A stretch of DNA of 64,000 nt from Streptomyces diastatochromogenes (GTDB taxonomy: Bacteria; Actinomycetota; Actinomycetes; Streptomycetales; Streptomycetaceae), in NCBI GenBank assembly GCA_026913215.1, contig JAPTYK010000001.1:6262001-6326000 (forward strand), in the 5' to 3' direction. Within the stretch, counting starts at the first letter, position 1; the number at the start of each line of letters is the position of its first letter. This document shows positions 28,528 through 36,830 of this stretch, one piece after another. Made by a program: the position numbers and the translations under genes. The notes below the pieces were generated by a model. It had not been told where the DNA came from, did no database searches, and was given only the letters and a program-made list of their open reading frames with translations.

Positions 28528-29695
28528 ATGAGTACCTACCGTGACCTCGCGCACCGGGGAGCCGCCCGCGGGACCGTGCTGCGGACCGTCGGGACCCGGG
28601 AGCGGCGCTCCCACCTGACGGCGCCCCGCGTGCCGACCGTCGGCATCGACATCGGCGGTACGAAGGTGATGGCCGGCGTCGTCGACGCCGACGGCAACAT
28701 CCTGGAGAAGCTCCGCACGGAGACCCCGGACAAGTCCAAGAGCCCCAAGGTCGTCGAGGACACCATCGTCGAGCTGGTCCTCGACCTCTCCGACCGGCAC
28801 GACGTGCACGCCGTCGGCATCGGCGCGGCCGGCTGGGTCGACGCCGACCGGGCCCGGGTCCTCTTCGCCCCGCACCTCGCCTGGCGCAACGAGCCCCTCC
28901 GCGACGCCCTCCAGGGCCGCCTGGCCGTCCCCGTCATGGTCGACAACGACGCCAACACCGCGGCCTGGGCCGAGTGGCGCTTCGGCGCCGGACGCGGCGA
29001 GGACCACCTCGTCATGATCACCCTCGGCACCGGCATCGGCGGCGCCATCCTGGAGGACGGCCAGGTCAAGCGGGGCAAGTTCGGCGTCGCCGGGGAGTTC
29101 GGCCACATGCAGGTCGTCCCCGGCGGCCACCGCTGCCCTGCGGCAACCGCGGCTGCTGGGAGCAGTACAGCTCCGGGAACGCGCTGGTCCGCGAGGCCCG
29201 CGAGCTGGCCGCCGCCGACTCCCCGGTCGCGTACGGGATCATCGAGCGGGTCAGGGGAACGTCCCCGACATCACCGGCCCCCTCATCACCGAGCTCGCCC
29301 GCGAGGGCGACGCCATGTGCGTGGAGCTGCTCCAGGACATCGGCCAGTGGCTCGGCGTCGGCATCGCCAACCTCGCCGCCGCCCTCGACCCCTCCTGCTT
29401 CGTCATCGGCGGGGGCGTCTCCGCCGCCGACGACCTGCTCATCGGCCCCGCGCGGGACGCCTTCCGCCGCCACCTCACCGGCCGCGGCTACCGCCCCGAG
29501 GCCCGCATCGTCCGCGCCCAGCTCGGCCCCGAGGCCGGCATGGTCGGCGCCGCCGACCTCGCGCGGCTCGTCGCCCGCCGCTTCCGCCGTGCCAACCGGC
29601 GCCGCGTCGAGCGCTACGAACGGTACGAGCGCTACGCCCAGGCCCTGCGCAGCGGGACCCCGGGCCGGACCGCGCGCACCCCGAGGACCCCCTTC
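28528..29695 (+). CDS. ROK-family sugar kinase (glucokinase-like), frameshifted
   Basis: ATG 28528; an Arg-rich extension of about 35 aa precedes the first conserved block PTVGIDIGGTKVMAGVVDAD (phosphate-binding). HDVHAVGIGAAGWVDADRAR and VPVMVDNDANTAAWAEWRFG (substrate Asn-Asp) follow, then MITLGTGIGGAILEDG (second phosphate loop). The ROK zinc motif is GHMQVVPGGHRCPCGNRGCW, recovered by adding a C at about 29137. Another G is missing near 29255. FVIGGGVSAADDLLI is the adenosine motif. The Arg/Tyr-rich tail VERYERYERYAQ reads straight into the next membrane-protein frame with no stop, so the 3' end is uncertain. It phosphorylates an imported hexose in the cytosol; genetic linkage to the importer supports this. 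Confidence 0.88.
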
Positions 29696-30274
29696 ATGAG
29701 CCTGCCCCACCCGTCCAGCCCGCCCCGCACACCGCGGGACAAACTGCCCGAGGACCGCCGGCACATGATCCGCCGCCGCTGGCTGACGGCCGTCATCATC
29801 GTGCTCCTCGTCGGCATCCCGGCCGGCTACCTCGTCATCTCCGCGGGCCAGAGCCGCGACAGCGGCCGCGACAAGGAACGCGAGTCCTCGGCGGCCGGGC
29901 TCCAGGACAACTGGCCCTCCCTGATGAAGCGCCGCGTCTTCGAGATCCCGATCCCCGGCGGCGCCTGGGACGTCGCCTACTACGAGACCAGCAACTGGAA
30001 GACCAGCCGCCTGTACGTCCAGTTCACGACGACCGCCGGCGGCCTCGACGCCTTCCTCGCCGAGTCCGGCACCGCCCGCTCCGCGCTCACCTCCGGCCGG
30101 ATCACCGTCGGCGAGCGCGACGCCGACATCGCCGGCTGGACCTTCGCCGACGACACCACCTGGGCCGGCACCGTCGTCACCCGCGAGCAACCGCGCCCCC
30201 GCACCGACATCACCGTCGACCTCACCGACCCCGCCTTCCCCCGGGTGTACGCGGTCTCCGCGACCAGCCCCTGA
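29696..30274 (+). CDS. Single-pass membrane protein of unknown function
   Basis: ATG 29696 with GAGGA upstream. A Pro-rich cytosolic tail, an Arg-rich anchor (DRRHMIRRRWLTA), one transmembrane helix VIIVLLVGIPAGYLVIS and an extracytoplasmic domain with AWDVAYYETSNWKTSRLYVQ and DIAGWTFADDTTWAGTVVTR. 192 aa. In the sequence as given it is in frame with the ROK kinase, so either the two are one fused protein or two bases are missing near 29650-29665 and the kinase stops at TGA 29697-29699. The extracytoplasmic domain is not one I can name. Confidence 0.7.
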   Translation: MSLPHPSSPPRTPRDKLPEDRRHMIRRRWLTAVIIVLLVGIPAGYLVISAGQSRDSGRDKERESSAAGLQDNWPSLMKRRVFEIPIPGGAWDVAYYETSNWKTSRLYVQFTTTAGGLDAFLAESGTARSALTSGRITVGERDADIAGWTFADDTTWAGTVVTREQPRPRTDITVDLTDPAFPRVYAVSATSP

Positions 30275-30287
30275 GCCGACCGGCGCG

Positions 30288-30302
30288 TTCCACTCCGTGG
30301 AC
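30288..30302. promoter_or_regulatory. Inverted repeat upstream of the methionine leader (TTCCAC-N3-GTGGAC)
   Basis: TTCCACTCCGTGGAC at 30288-30302 has a perfect 13-base core (TCCACTCCGTGGA). It differs by one base in its arms from the perfect TTCCAC-N3-GTGGAA box before allB. It lies about 29 bp upstream of the -10 box, where a repressor or activator could act. Whether the same regulator binds is untested. Confidence 0.4.
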
Positions 30303-30330
30303 GGGTGGTGGCGGAGCCTCCGGGGGGTGC

Positions 30331-30343
30331 TATGGTCCCGTCC
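30331..30343 (+). promoter_or_regulatory. -10 box for leaderless leader transcript
   Basis: TATGGT (30331-30336) lies seven bases before ATG 30344. The spacing predicts transcription starting at the leader-peptide start codon. No good TTGACN -35 is present 17 bp upstream. Confidence 0.5.
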
Positions 30344-30409
30344 ATGCAGCAGACCGCCACCCTCGCCATGATGCGAATGATGCCCCGATACTCGGAGGCG
30401 CTTCGCTAG
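30344..30409 (+). CDS. Met-rich 21-aa leader peptide (candidate attenuator)
   Basis: ATG 30344 to TAG 30407-30409, 21 codons. Five of 21 residues are Met; four lie in the five-codon run M-M-R-M-M (30368-30382), separated by a CGA codon that is rare in high-GC genomes. The start lies 7 bases after a -10 box, so it can be translated as a leaderless message. The stop codon lies in the loop of a 6-bp hairpin (GCTTCG/CGAAGC, 30400-30415). A terminator follows 26 bases after the stop. The downstream genes deal with SAM and amino-acid uptake. It is too short for domain analysis; the role as a methionine sensor is inferred from this architecture. Confidence 0.7.
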   Translation: MQQTATLAMMRMMPRYSEALR

Positions 30410-30446
30410 CGAAGCCGTGCGCGCACAGGATGCGACGGACCCTCCG
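30393..30446 (+). promoter_or_regulatory. Candidate antiterminator of the Met leader
   Basis: CGGAGG (30393-30398), inside leader codons 17-19, is complementary to CCTCCG (30441-30446), the inner part of the terminator's 5' arm, with one extra U-G pair. Pairing would block the terminator. A ribosome stalled on the Met codons ending at 30382 leaves 30393-30398 free. A ribosome that reaches the stop at 30407 covers it. This is the geometry of classical attenuation. Confidence 0.6.
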
Positions 30447-30467
30447 GAAACGGAGGGTCCGTTTTTT
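30435..30467 (+). terminator. Intrinsic terminator in the leader of the SAM hydrolase operon
   Basis: ACGGACCCTCCG (30435-30446) pairs perfectly with 30451-30462 around a GAAA tetraloop and ends in a six-T run (30462-30467). Such a canonical U-tract terminator is uncommon in high-GC genomes. It lies 46 bases before the start of the SAM hydrolase gene, so it must be read through for expression. Confidence 0.9.
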
Positions 30468-30512
30468 GTTGCCCTCGTTCGACAGAACCTCCACAGAAGG
30501 CGAAGAACCGCC

Positions 30513-31348
30513 ATGACCCGTCCACCGGTCGTCTCCCTCACCGACTGCGCCGACGCCAACGCGCTGGCCCGGCAGTCCACCCGTATCGCCACCCTGTTCG
30601 GTGCCACGCCGACCGTCCTGCCGCTGACGGGACCGGACCCGGAGGGCGCCGCCGCCCTCACCCTGCTCGACCTGCTGCGCTCCACGGACCTGATCGGCGG
30701 CCCGACGCAGCCCGTGGTGGTCCTGGTGAACATCGCGCCGCGGGACGGGCACTGGCCGAACGGCGTGCCGTTCTGCTGGTTCCGGCACGGGGAGCACCTG
30801 GTCATCAGCACGCTGAACCACCGGGTCCTCGCCCCGCTGGCGGCCTACCTGGGCCTGGAGGAGGTGCACGTCACCGACGTCCGCGAGGTGCTGGAGGCGC
30901 GGCCGAGGGCTGGGCCGAGCTGGCGCCGGCCGAGGTGGAGGAGATGGTGCGGACCCAGTTCCGCAGCCTGTGGTACGTGCCGCTGCTGGCCCGCTGGCTG
31001 GCGGACGGCCGCGAGGTTCCCGCGCGGACGCAGGCGGTGGAGCCGCCCGTCGCGCGCGAGGTGCGGGTCGCGGTCGTGGACAACTTCGGCAACTGCAAGC
31101 TGGACCTGCCGGCCGTCGAACTGCCCGGCTACGACGGCGCGAAGGGCCTGTTCGTGCACAACCGGCACGAGGGCCGCGACGTCGAGGTGCGATGTTACGA
31201 CCGGCTCCCCGACGTCCCCTACGGCGAGCCCGGAATCACGGTCGGAAGCTCCGGTGTCGGCTTCGCCGAACTGGTGGTCCGCGGCGGTTCCGCGGCCGAC
31301 GTGTTCGGTCTGCACCAGGGCGACCAGGTGTTCGATCTCACCAGCTGA
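30513..31348 (+). CDS. SAM hydrolase / SAM hydroxide adenosyltransferase (DUF62 family), one frame break
   Basis: ATG 30513 with ACAGAAGG upstream. N-terminal domain: VVSLTDCADANALARQSTRI, VVVLVNIAPRDGHWPNGVPF, HLVISTLNHRVLAPLAAYLG. C-terminal domain: VAVVDNFGNCKLDLPAVELP (the D-x-FGN motif), GLFVHNRHEGRDVEV and GFAELVVRGGSAADVFGLHQ. These fit the DUF62 family, whose members cleave SAM with hydroxide to adenosine and methionine, or with halide. One base is missing near 30900 (GAGGCGCGGCCG). About 278 aa. The first enzyme gene after the attenuator, it would release methionine from SAM, fitting a response to methionine shortage. Halogenase activity is unlikely without secondary-metabolism neighbours. 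Confidence 0.8.
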
Positions 31349-31398
31349 TATCTCTATCTCACGTCCCTTTTCCCGGACCTCTCCCGAAGGACCCCCCG

Positions 31399-32273
31399 AT
31401 GTCCCGTACCCGCATAGCCCTGGCGGCGTCCGCCGCCTCCGCCGTCGTCCTGGCGGCGGCCGCCTGCGCGCCCCAGCCGCAGAGCACCACCCCGGCGCGG
31501 CCGGTTCCGCCAAGGCCGCCGACTGCACGACCGGCAGCCCGAGCCTCCACAAGCCCGGTCAGCTGACCGTCGCGACGGACTCCCCGGCGTACGAGCCGTG
31601 GTTCGACAGCAACACCCGTCCAACGGCAAGGGCTTCGAGGCGCGGTGGCCTACGCGGTGGCCGGGAAGCTGGGCTTCGCGAAGGACCAGGTGAAGTGGGT
31701 CGTCGAGCCCTTCGCGCACTCCTACGCGCCGGGGGCGAAGTCCTACGACTTCGACATCAACCAGATCTCCATCACCCCGCAGCGCGCCAAGGCCGTCGAC
31801 TTCTCCAGCAGCTACTACACGGCCGACCAGGCCGTCCTGACGCTGAAGGACTCGAAGTTCGCCAAGGCCACGTCCCTGAGCGACTTCAAGGACGCCAAGA
31901 TCGGCGTGCAGGTGGCGACGACCAGCTACCAGGCCGTCCTGGAGCGGCTGAAGCCCTCGCAGAAGCCGAGCGTCTTCAACACCACCAAGGACGAGGTCAC
32001 CGCGCTGACGAACGGGCAGATCGACGCGATCGTCACCGACACGCCCACCGTCTTCTACCTGGCGGCGCCGAGCTGGACAACGGGAAGATCGTCGGCCAGT
32101 TCGGCTACGCGGGCGGCACCCCGGAGGAGTTCGGCCTGCTCCTGCCGAAGGGCAGCGGATACACCTCCTGCGTCGACAAGGCCCTGAGCGCCCTCAAGGC
32201 CGACGGGACCCTCGCCAAGCTGACCGAGCAGTGGCTGTCCGCCTCGGCGAACGTCCCCGAGCTGAAGCAGTAA
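31399..32273 (+). CDS. Amino-acid ABC transporter substrate-binding lipoprotein, frameshifted
   Basis: ATG 31399, GAAGGA upstream. Lipoprotein signal IALAASAASAVVLAAAACAP. The family 3 solute-binding fold shows PGQLTVATDSPAYEPWFDSN, GFEAAVAYAVAGKLGF, SYDFDINQISITPQRAKAVD, FSSSYYTADQAVLTL and a C-terminal LKADGTLAKLTEQWLSA. Frame losses near 31498, 31612, 31643 and 32070 are single bases; repaired about 292 aa. Position after the methionine leader suggests methionine or a related amino acid as ligand, but the protein belongs to the polar amino-acid family, not the NlpA/MetQ family, so this is inference. Confidence 0.87.
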
Positions 32274-32283
32274 CGGGCCGACA

Positions 32284-33174
32284 GTGGAACTCACCAAGAC
32301 GGCCGTGCCGACGTCACCGGACGACGACGCCCACCGGCCCAGCGACCACGAGCTGGAGCGCCGGCGCTTCCGCCGCTCCCGACGCCGCCGCCACACCTGG
32401 ATCTCCGCCCTGTGCACCGTCCTCGCCCTGGTGGCGGTGGGAGCGGCCGCGGTCTCCTCGCCGGGCTGGGAGCGCGTCGACAGCCTGTTCCTCGACGGCG
32501 CCGAGCTGCGCGCCGCGTTCCCCGAACTCCTGCGGGGCTTCTGGCTCAACATCCAGATGTTCCTCGTCGCCGAGGTGCTGATCCTCGTCCTGGGGCTGCT
32601 CATCGCCCTGGTGCGGGTGACCAGGGCGCCGGGCCTCCAGCCGCTGCGGCTCGCCGCGACCGTGTACGTGGACGTCTTCCGGGGCGTCCCGACGCTGCTG
32701 CTCGTCTTCCTCGTCGGCTTCGGGCTCCCCGCCCTCCAGCTCCAGGGCACCCCCACCCAGCCCTGGGTGCTCGGAGTGATCGCCCTGGTCCTGTCCTACG
32801 CCGCCTACGTCGGCGAGGTGTTCCAGGCGGGGCTGAACTCGGTCCACCCCGCGCAGCGCAACGCCGCGCGGGCCCTGGGGCTCAACCAGCGGCAGACCCT
32901 GCGGCACGTGGTCCTGCCGCAGGCGGTGCGCAACGTCGTCCCGCCGCTGCTCAACGACTTCATCGCGCTGCAGAAGGACACCGCGCTCGTCGCCGTCCTC
33001 GGCCCGCTGGAGGCGCTGCGGGCGGCGCAGATCAAGGCCGACTACGACTTCAACTACACCCCGTACCTGGGAGCGGCTCTCTTGTTCATCGCGGTGACCA
33101 TTCCGCTGACCCGCTTCGCCGACCGGCTCCAGCGGCGGGCCGCGCAGCGCACCTGGGCGGAGACGGGCCGATGA
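32284..33174 (+). CDS. Amino-acid ABC transporter permease (HisM/GlnP type)
   Basis: Intact 296 aa from GTG 32284, 10 bases after the binding-protein stop. A charged N-terminal tail (HELERRRFRRSRRRR) precedes about six membrane helices. The conserved EAA loop is YVGEVFQAGLNSVHPAQRNA followed by ARALGLNQRQTLRHVVLPQA. LNDFIALQKDTALVAVLGPL is a typical polar amino-acid permease segment. TGA overlaps the ATPase start (ATGA at 33171). Confidence 0.92.
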   Translation: MELTKTAVPTSPDDDAHRPSDHELERRRFRRSRRRRHTWISALCTVLALVAVGAAAVSSPGWERVDSLFLDGAELRAAFPELLRGFWLNIQMFLVAEVLILVLGLLIALVRVTRAPGLQPLRLAATVYVDVFRGVPTLLLVFLVGFGLPALQLQGTPTQPWVLGVIALVLSYAAYVGEVFQAGLNSVHPAQRNAARALGLNQRQTLRHVVLPQAVRNVVPPLLNDFIALQKDTALVAVLGPLEALRAAQIKADYDFNYTPYLGAALLFIAVTIPLTRFADRLQRRAAQRTWAETGR

Positions 33175-33912
33175 ACCAGCCACTCCTGCGCATCCGGGGC
33201 GTCCGCAAGCAGTACGGCTCGCGCCTGGTCCTGCGCTCGATCGACCTGGACGTCGCCGAGCACCAGGTCGTCTGCCTCATCGGCGGCTCCGGCTCGGGCA
33301 AGTCCACCCTGCTGCGCTGCGTGGACCTCCTGGAGGTCGTCGACGACGGCACCGTCCACCTGGGCGACAGCGAGCTGACCGACCCGCGCCTGGACCCCGA
33401 CGTCGCCCGCCGGCGCATCGGCATCGTCTTCCAGGCCTACAACCTGTTCCCGCACCTGAGCGTGCTGGACAACATCACGCTCGCGCCCCGCCAGGTCCAC
33501 GGCGTCCCCGCAGGCAGGCCGAGGCGCGGGCCCTGGAACTGCTGGACCGGCTCGGCCTCGCGGACAAGGCGCGGGAGCACCCCGACCGGCTGTCCGGCGG
33601 CCAGCAGCAGCGCGCCGCCATCGCCCGCGCCCTGGCCACCGAACCCGAGCTGCTGCTCTTCGACGAGATCACCTCGGCCCTCGACCCCGAACTGGTCGGC
33701 GAGGTCCTGGACGTCGTCGCGGACCTCAAGCAGCGCGGCCTGACCATCCTGATGGCCACCCACGAGATGGACTTCGCCCGGCAGGTCGCCGACCGGGTCT
33801 GCTTCCTGGAGAACGGCGTCATCGTGGAACAGGGCACCGCGGAGCAGGTCCTCACCGCCCCCGCGAGCAGGCCACCCGGCGCTTCCTCGCCCGCGCGCTC
33901 GACCGCTCCTAG
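33171..33912 (+). CDS. Amino-acid ABC transporter ATP-binding protein, two frame breaks
   Basis: ATG 33171 (MNQPLLRIRGVRKQYGSRLV). Walker A GGSGSGKST, Q-loop VFQAYNLFPHLSVLDNITLA, signature LSGGQQQRAAIARALATEPE, Walker B LLLFDEITSALDPE, switch ATHEMDFARQVADRV. One G is missing at about 33513 (GCAGGCAGG for GCAGGGCAGG) and another base near 33865. Repaired 247 aa. Note DEITSALD in place of the usual DEPTSALD. Last gene of the putative methionine-attenuated operon; a hairpin follows. Confidence 0.92.
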
Positions 33913-33919
33913 ACCGGGC

Positions 33920-33937
33920 CTCCCGGCCCGCCGGGAG
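33920..33937. terminator. Hairpin after the amino-acid ABC operon
   Basis: CTCCCGGC (33920-33927) pairs with GCCGGGAG (33930-33937) around a minimal CC spacer, eight bases after the ATPase stop. No T run. Plausible terminator. Confidence 0.5.
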
Positions 33938-34003
33938 CTGCGGGAAACCGCCGGGGGCGACCCGGCGCCGTGCGGGAGGGCGGGAGATGAGAGGGTCTTG
34001 CGG

Positions 34004-35256
34004 GTGAGCGAGACACCGACGAACACCCTGCAATACCGTGTCGACGGGCGTGAGGACGCCCCGGTCCTGGTCCTGGGACCGTCCCTCGGTACGACCTTCC
34101 ACATGTGGGACCGGCAGATCCCGGAGCTCGTCCGGGAGTGGCGGGTCGTCCGCTTCGACCTCCCGGGGCACGGAGGCGCGCCCGCGGAGCCCTTCACCTC
34201 CGTCGCCGAGCTCGGCGACCGGCTCCTCGCCACGCTGGACGCGCTCGGCGTCCAGCGCTTCGGCTACGCGGGCTGCTCCTCGGCGGCGCCGTGGGCCTCG
34301 ACCTGGCCCTGCGCGCCCCCACCGGGTCGCCTCCCTCGCCCTGGTCGCCACCTCGCCCCGGTTCGGCACCGCCGACGAGTTCCGCCAGCGCGGGGTCATC
34401 GTCCGGGCCAACGGTCTGGAGCCGATGGCCCGCGCCGCCCCCGAGCAGTGGTTCACGCCGTTCTTCGCCGGCGCGCAGCCCGCCATCGTCGACTGGGCCG
34501 TCCAGATGGTCCGGACGACCGACCCGGCCTGCTACATCGCGGCCTGCGAGGCCCTCGCCGTCTTCGACGTCCGCGGGGCCCTCGGCAACATCGGCATCCC
34601 CGCCCTGGTCCTCGTCGGCTCCGAGGACCAGGTCACCGGCCCGCCGAGGCCCGCACCCTGGTCGCCGGCATCGCCGACGCCCGGCTCGCCGTCGTCCCCG
34701 GCGCCTCGCACCTCGCCCCCGTCGAGCAGCCCGCCGCCGTCACGGACCTGCTCACCGAGCACTTCTCCAGCATCGCCCAGGAGACCGGCGGCCTGGCCGT
34801 GCCGCCGCCGCCCGCGCCGCCCGTCCCCGCCGCCGAGCCCGCCCCGGCCGCCCCGGAGGCCGAGCCCGCCGAGGCCGGCCGGCCCGACCCGTACGAGAAG
34901 GGGCTCGGGCTGCGCCGCGAGATCCTCGGCGACGCCCATGTCGACCAGGCCCTCGCCGACGACCCCGACGGGGCCTTCCAGGAGCTCGTCACCCGCTACG
35001 CCTGGGGCGAGGTGTGGAGCCGCGAGGGGCTCGACCGGCGCACCCGCAGCGTCGTCACCCTCACCGCCCTGATCGCCGGGGGCCACCGGGAGGCCCTCGC
35101 CGACCACACCCGCGCCGCCCTGCGCAACGGCCTCTCGCCCGAGGAGCTCCGCGAGATCGTCCTCCACGCGGGCGCGTACTGCGGCTTCCCCGCCGCGGAG
35201 ACGGCGCTGCGGGTGATCACCCGAGTCGTCGCGGAGGAGACGACGCCCCCGCGTGA
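34004..35256 (+). CDS. PcaD-PcaC fusion: 3-oxoadipate enol-lactonase / 4-carboxymuconolactone decarboxylase, frameshifted
   Basis: GTG 34004 (VSETPTNTLQYRVDGREDAP). The N-terminal alpha/beta hydrolase (PcaD) has VLGPSLGTTFHMWDRQIPEL, VVRFDLPGHGGAPAEPFTS, a nucleophile elbow GCSLGGAVG recovered by adding a base near 34280, and PGASHLAPVEQPAAV with the His. A Pro/Ala linker (about 34796-34890) leads to the PcaC domain: YEKGLGLRREILGDAHVDQA, EVWSREGLDRRTRSVVTLTA, LSPEELREIVLHAGAYCGFP. Such PcaL fusions act in the protocatechuate branch of the beta-ketoadipate pathway; no other pca gene is in the window. As read, the frame runs to 35314. One missing C in ACGCCCCCGCGTGA would end it at TGA 35256 (AEETTPPA), the more typical C-terminus. 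Confidence 0.88.
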
Positions 35257-35298
35257 GGACCTGCCCTTCGGATCCGGCCCGATCCGGAGGGCAGGCCC

Positions 35299-35311
35299 TA
35301 GCCTGGCCCCA
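35299..35311 (+). promoter_or_regulatory. Leaderless -10 box of the MBL-fold gene
   Basis: TAGCCT (35299-35304), then six bases, then ATG 35311. A separate promoter here supports an earlier end for the PcaD-PcaC gene. Confidence 0.45.
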
Positions 35312-35943
35312 TGAAGCTGACGAAGAAGTCCCACGCCTGTGTGCGGCTGGAGAAGGACGGCCGCACGCTCGTCCTCGACCCCGGCATGTTCACCGAGGAG
35401 GACGCCGTCCTCGGGGCCGACGCGCTGCTCGTCACCCACGAGCACGCCGACCACTTCGACGAGGGCCGGCTGCGGGCCGCCCTGGACGCCAACCCGGCCG
35501 CCGAGATCTGGACGCTGCGCAGCGTCGCCGACAAGATCTCGGCGGCCTTCCCGGGACGGGTGCACACCGTCGGGCACGGCGATACCTTCACGGCGGCCGG
35601 TTTCGACGTCCAGGTCCACGGCGAGCTGCACGCGGTGATCCACCCGGACATCCCGCGCATCACCAACGTGGGCTATCTCGTCGACGGCGCCGTCTTCCAC
35701 CCCGGCGACGCGCTCACCGTGCCCGACCAGCCCGTCGACACGCTGCTGCTGCCCGTCATGGCCCCCTGGAACAAGATCTCCGAGGTCATCGACTACGTGC
35801 GCGAGGTGGGGCCGCGCCGGGCGTACGACATCCACGACGCCCTGCTCACCGACCTCGCCCGGCCCCTCTACGACCGCCAGATCGGCGAGCTCGGCGGCAC
35901 GGACCACCGGCGGCTGTCCTCCGGCACCTCCGCCGAGGTGTGA
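35311..35943 (+). CDS. Metallo-beta-lactamase-fold hydrolase (UlaG-like)
   Basis: Intact 210 aa. MKLTKKSHACVRLEKDGRTL, then VLDPGMFTEEDAVLGADALL. The metal site is VTHEHADHFDEG, the HxHxDH motif of the fold, with later His in GELHAVIHPDIP and Asp in VFHPGDALTVPDQPVD. LLLPVMAPWNKISEVIDYVR and AYDIHDALL resemble the UlaG/YtnP-like group of metal-dependent hydrolases. Substrate unknown. It lies between the pca fusion and xthA, each with its own -10 box. Confidence 0.88.
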   Translation: MKLTKKSHACVRLEKDGRTLVLDPGMFTEEDAVLGADALLVTHEHADHFDEGRLRAALDANPAAEIWTLRSVADKISAAFPGRVHTVGHGDTFTAAGFDVQVHGELHAVIHPDIPRITNVGYLVDGAVFHPGDALTVPDQPVDTLLLPVMAPWNKISEVIDYVREVGPRRAYDIHDALLTDLARPLYDRQIGELGGTDHRRLSSGTSAEV

Positions 35944-35969
35944 CCGCGCCGACTGTCACACCCCGCCAG

Positions 35970-35983
35970 TAGGCTTGCGCCCA
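35970..35983 (+). promoter_or_regulatory. Leaderless -10 box of xthA
   Basis: TAGGCT (35970-35975), seven bases before ATG 35983, between the MBL-fold stop (35943) and xthA. Confidence 0.45.
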
Positions 35984-36762
35984 TGCGCATCGCCACCTGG
36001 AACGTCAATTCGATCACCGCCCGGCTGCCCCGGCTCCTGGCCTGGCTGGAGAGCAGCGGCACCGACGTGCTGTGCATCCAGGAGACCAAGTGCGCCGCCG
36101 AGCAGTTCCCCTTCGAGGAGCTGCGCGCCCTGGGCTACGAGGCGGCGGTCAACGCCACGGGCCGGTGGAACGGCGTGGCCCTGATCTCCCGGGTCGGCCT
36201 CGCGGACGTGGTCACCGGGCTGCCCGGCGGCCCGGAGTACGACGGCTCGACGGAGCCCCGGGCGGTCTCCGCGACCTGCGGCCCGGTCCGCGTCTGGTCG
36301 GTGTACGTGCCGAACGGCCGCGAGGTGGCCCACGAGCACTACGCGTACAAGCTGCGCTGGCTGGAGGCGCTCAAGGCGGCCGTCGCCCAGGACGCGGCGG
36401 GGGACCGCCCCTTCGCGGTCCTCGGCGACTACAACATCGCCCCGGCCGACGAGGACGTCTGGGACGTCTCCGTCTTCGAGGGCGCCACGCACGTGACGGA
36501 GCCGGAGCGGGCCGCGCTCGCCGCGCTCCGCGAGACCGGCCTCGCGGACGTGGTGCCGCGCCCCCTCAAGTACGACCACCCCTTCACGTACTGGGACTAC
36601 CGCGCGCTCGGCTTCCCGAAGAACAAGGGCATGCGCATCGACCTGGTCTACGGGAACAAGTCCTTCGCCGAGGCGGTCTCCGACAGCTATGTGGACCGCG
36701 AGGAGCGCAAGGGCAAGGGCGCCTCGGACCACGCCCCGGTCGTCGTCGACCTCGACGTCTGA
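35983..36762 (+). CDS. xthA: Exodeoxyribonuclease III
   Basis: Intact 259 aa. It acts in base-excision repair as an AP endonuclease and 3'-5' exonuclease. The EEP-fold motifs are MRIATWNVNSITARLPRLL, catalytic Glu in LCIQETKCAAE (about residue 34), VYVPNGREV, FAVLGDYNIAP (Asp-Asn pair), GMRIDLVYGN and a C-terminal KGASDHAPVVVDL with catalytic Asp-His. The length matches bacterial ExoIII/XthA. Confidence 0.95.
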   Translation: MRIATWNVNSITARLPRLLAWLESSGTDVLCIQETKCAAEQFPFEELRALGYEAAVNATGRWNGVALISRVGLADVVTGLPGGPEYDGSTEPRAVSATCGPVRVWSVYVPNGREVAHEHYAYKLRWLEALKAAVAQDAAGDRPFAVLGDYNIAPADEDVWDVSVFEGATHVTEPERAALAALRETGLADVVPRPLKYDHPFTYWDYRALGFPKNKGMRIDLVYGNKSFAEAVSDSYVDREERKGKGASDHAPVVVDLDV

Positions 36763-36830
36763 CGGCGCGAGGGGGATGATCACCGCGCGCCGGATGGCCG
36801 ACCGGCGGGTGGCGGTGCGACGCTGTTCCG

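Noticed and set aside
30435-30467. Reading the hairpin as a plain terminator of the membrane-protein gene
   Set aside because: It is 160 bp past that stop, follows a separate promoter and leader frame, and has a competing antiterminator; still possible that it also stops upstream transcription.
28528-30516. 662-codon frame beginning in the ROK kinase
   Set aside because: After the missing base at 29137 it follows an Arg/His/Pro-rich shadow frame with no family motifs.
30513-31348. SAM-dependent chlorinase/fluorinase
   Set aside because: No secondary-metabolism neighbours; the context fits the hydroxide-using SAM hydrolase branch of the same family better.
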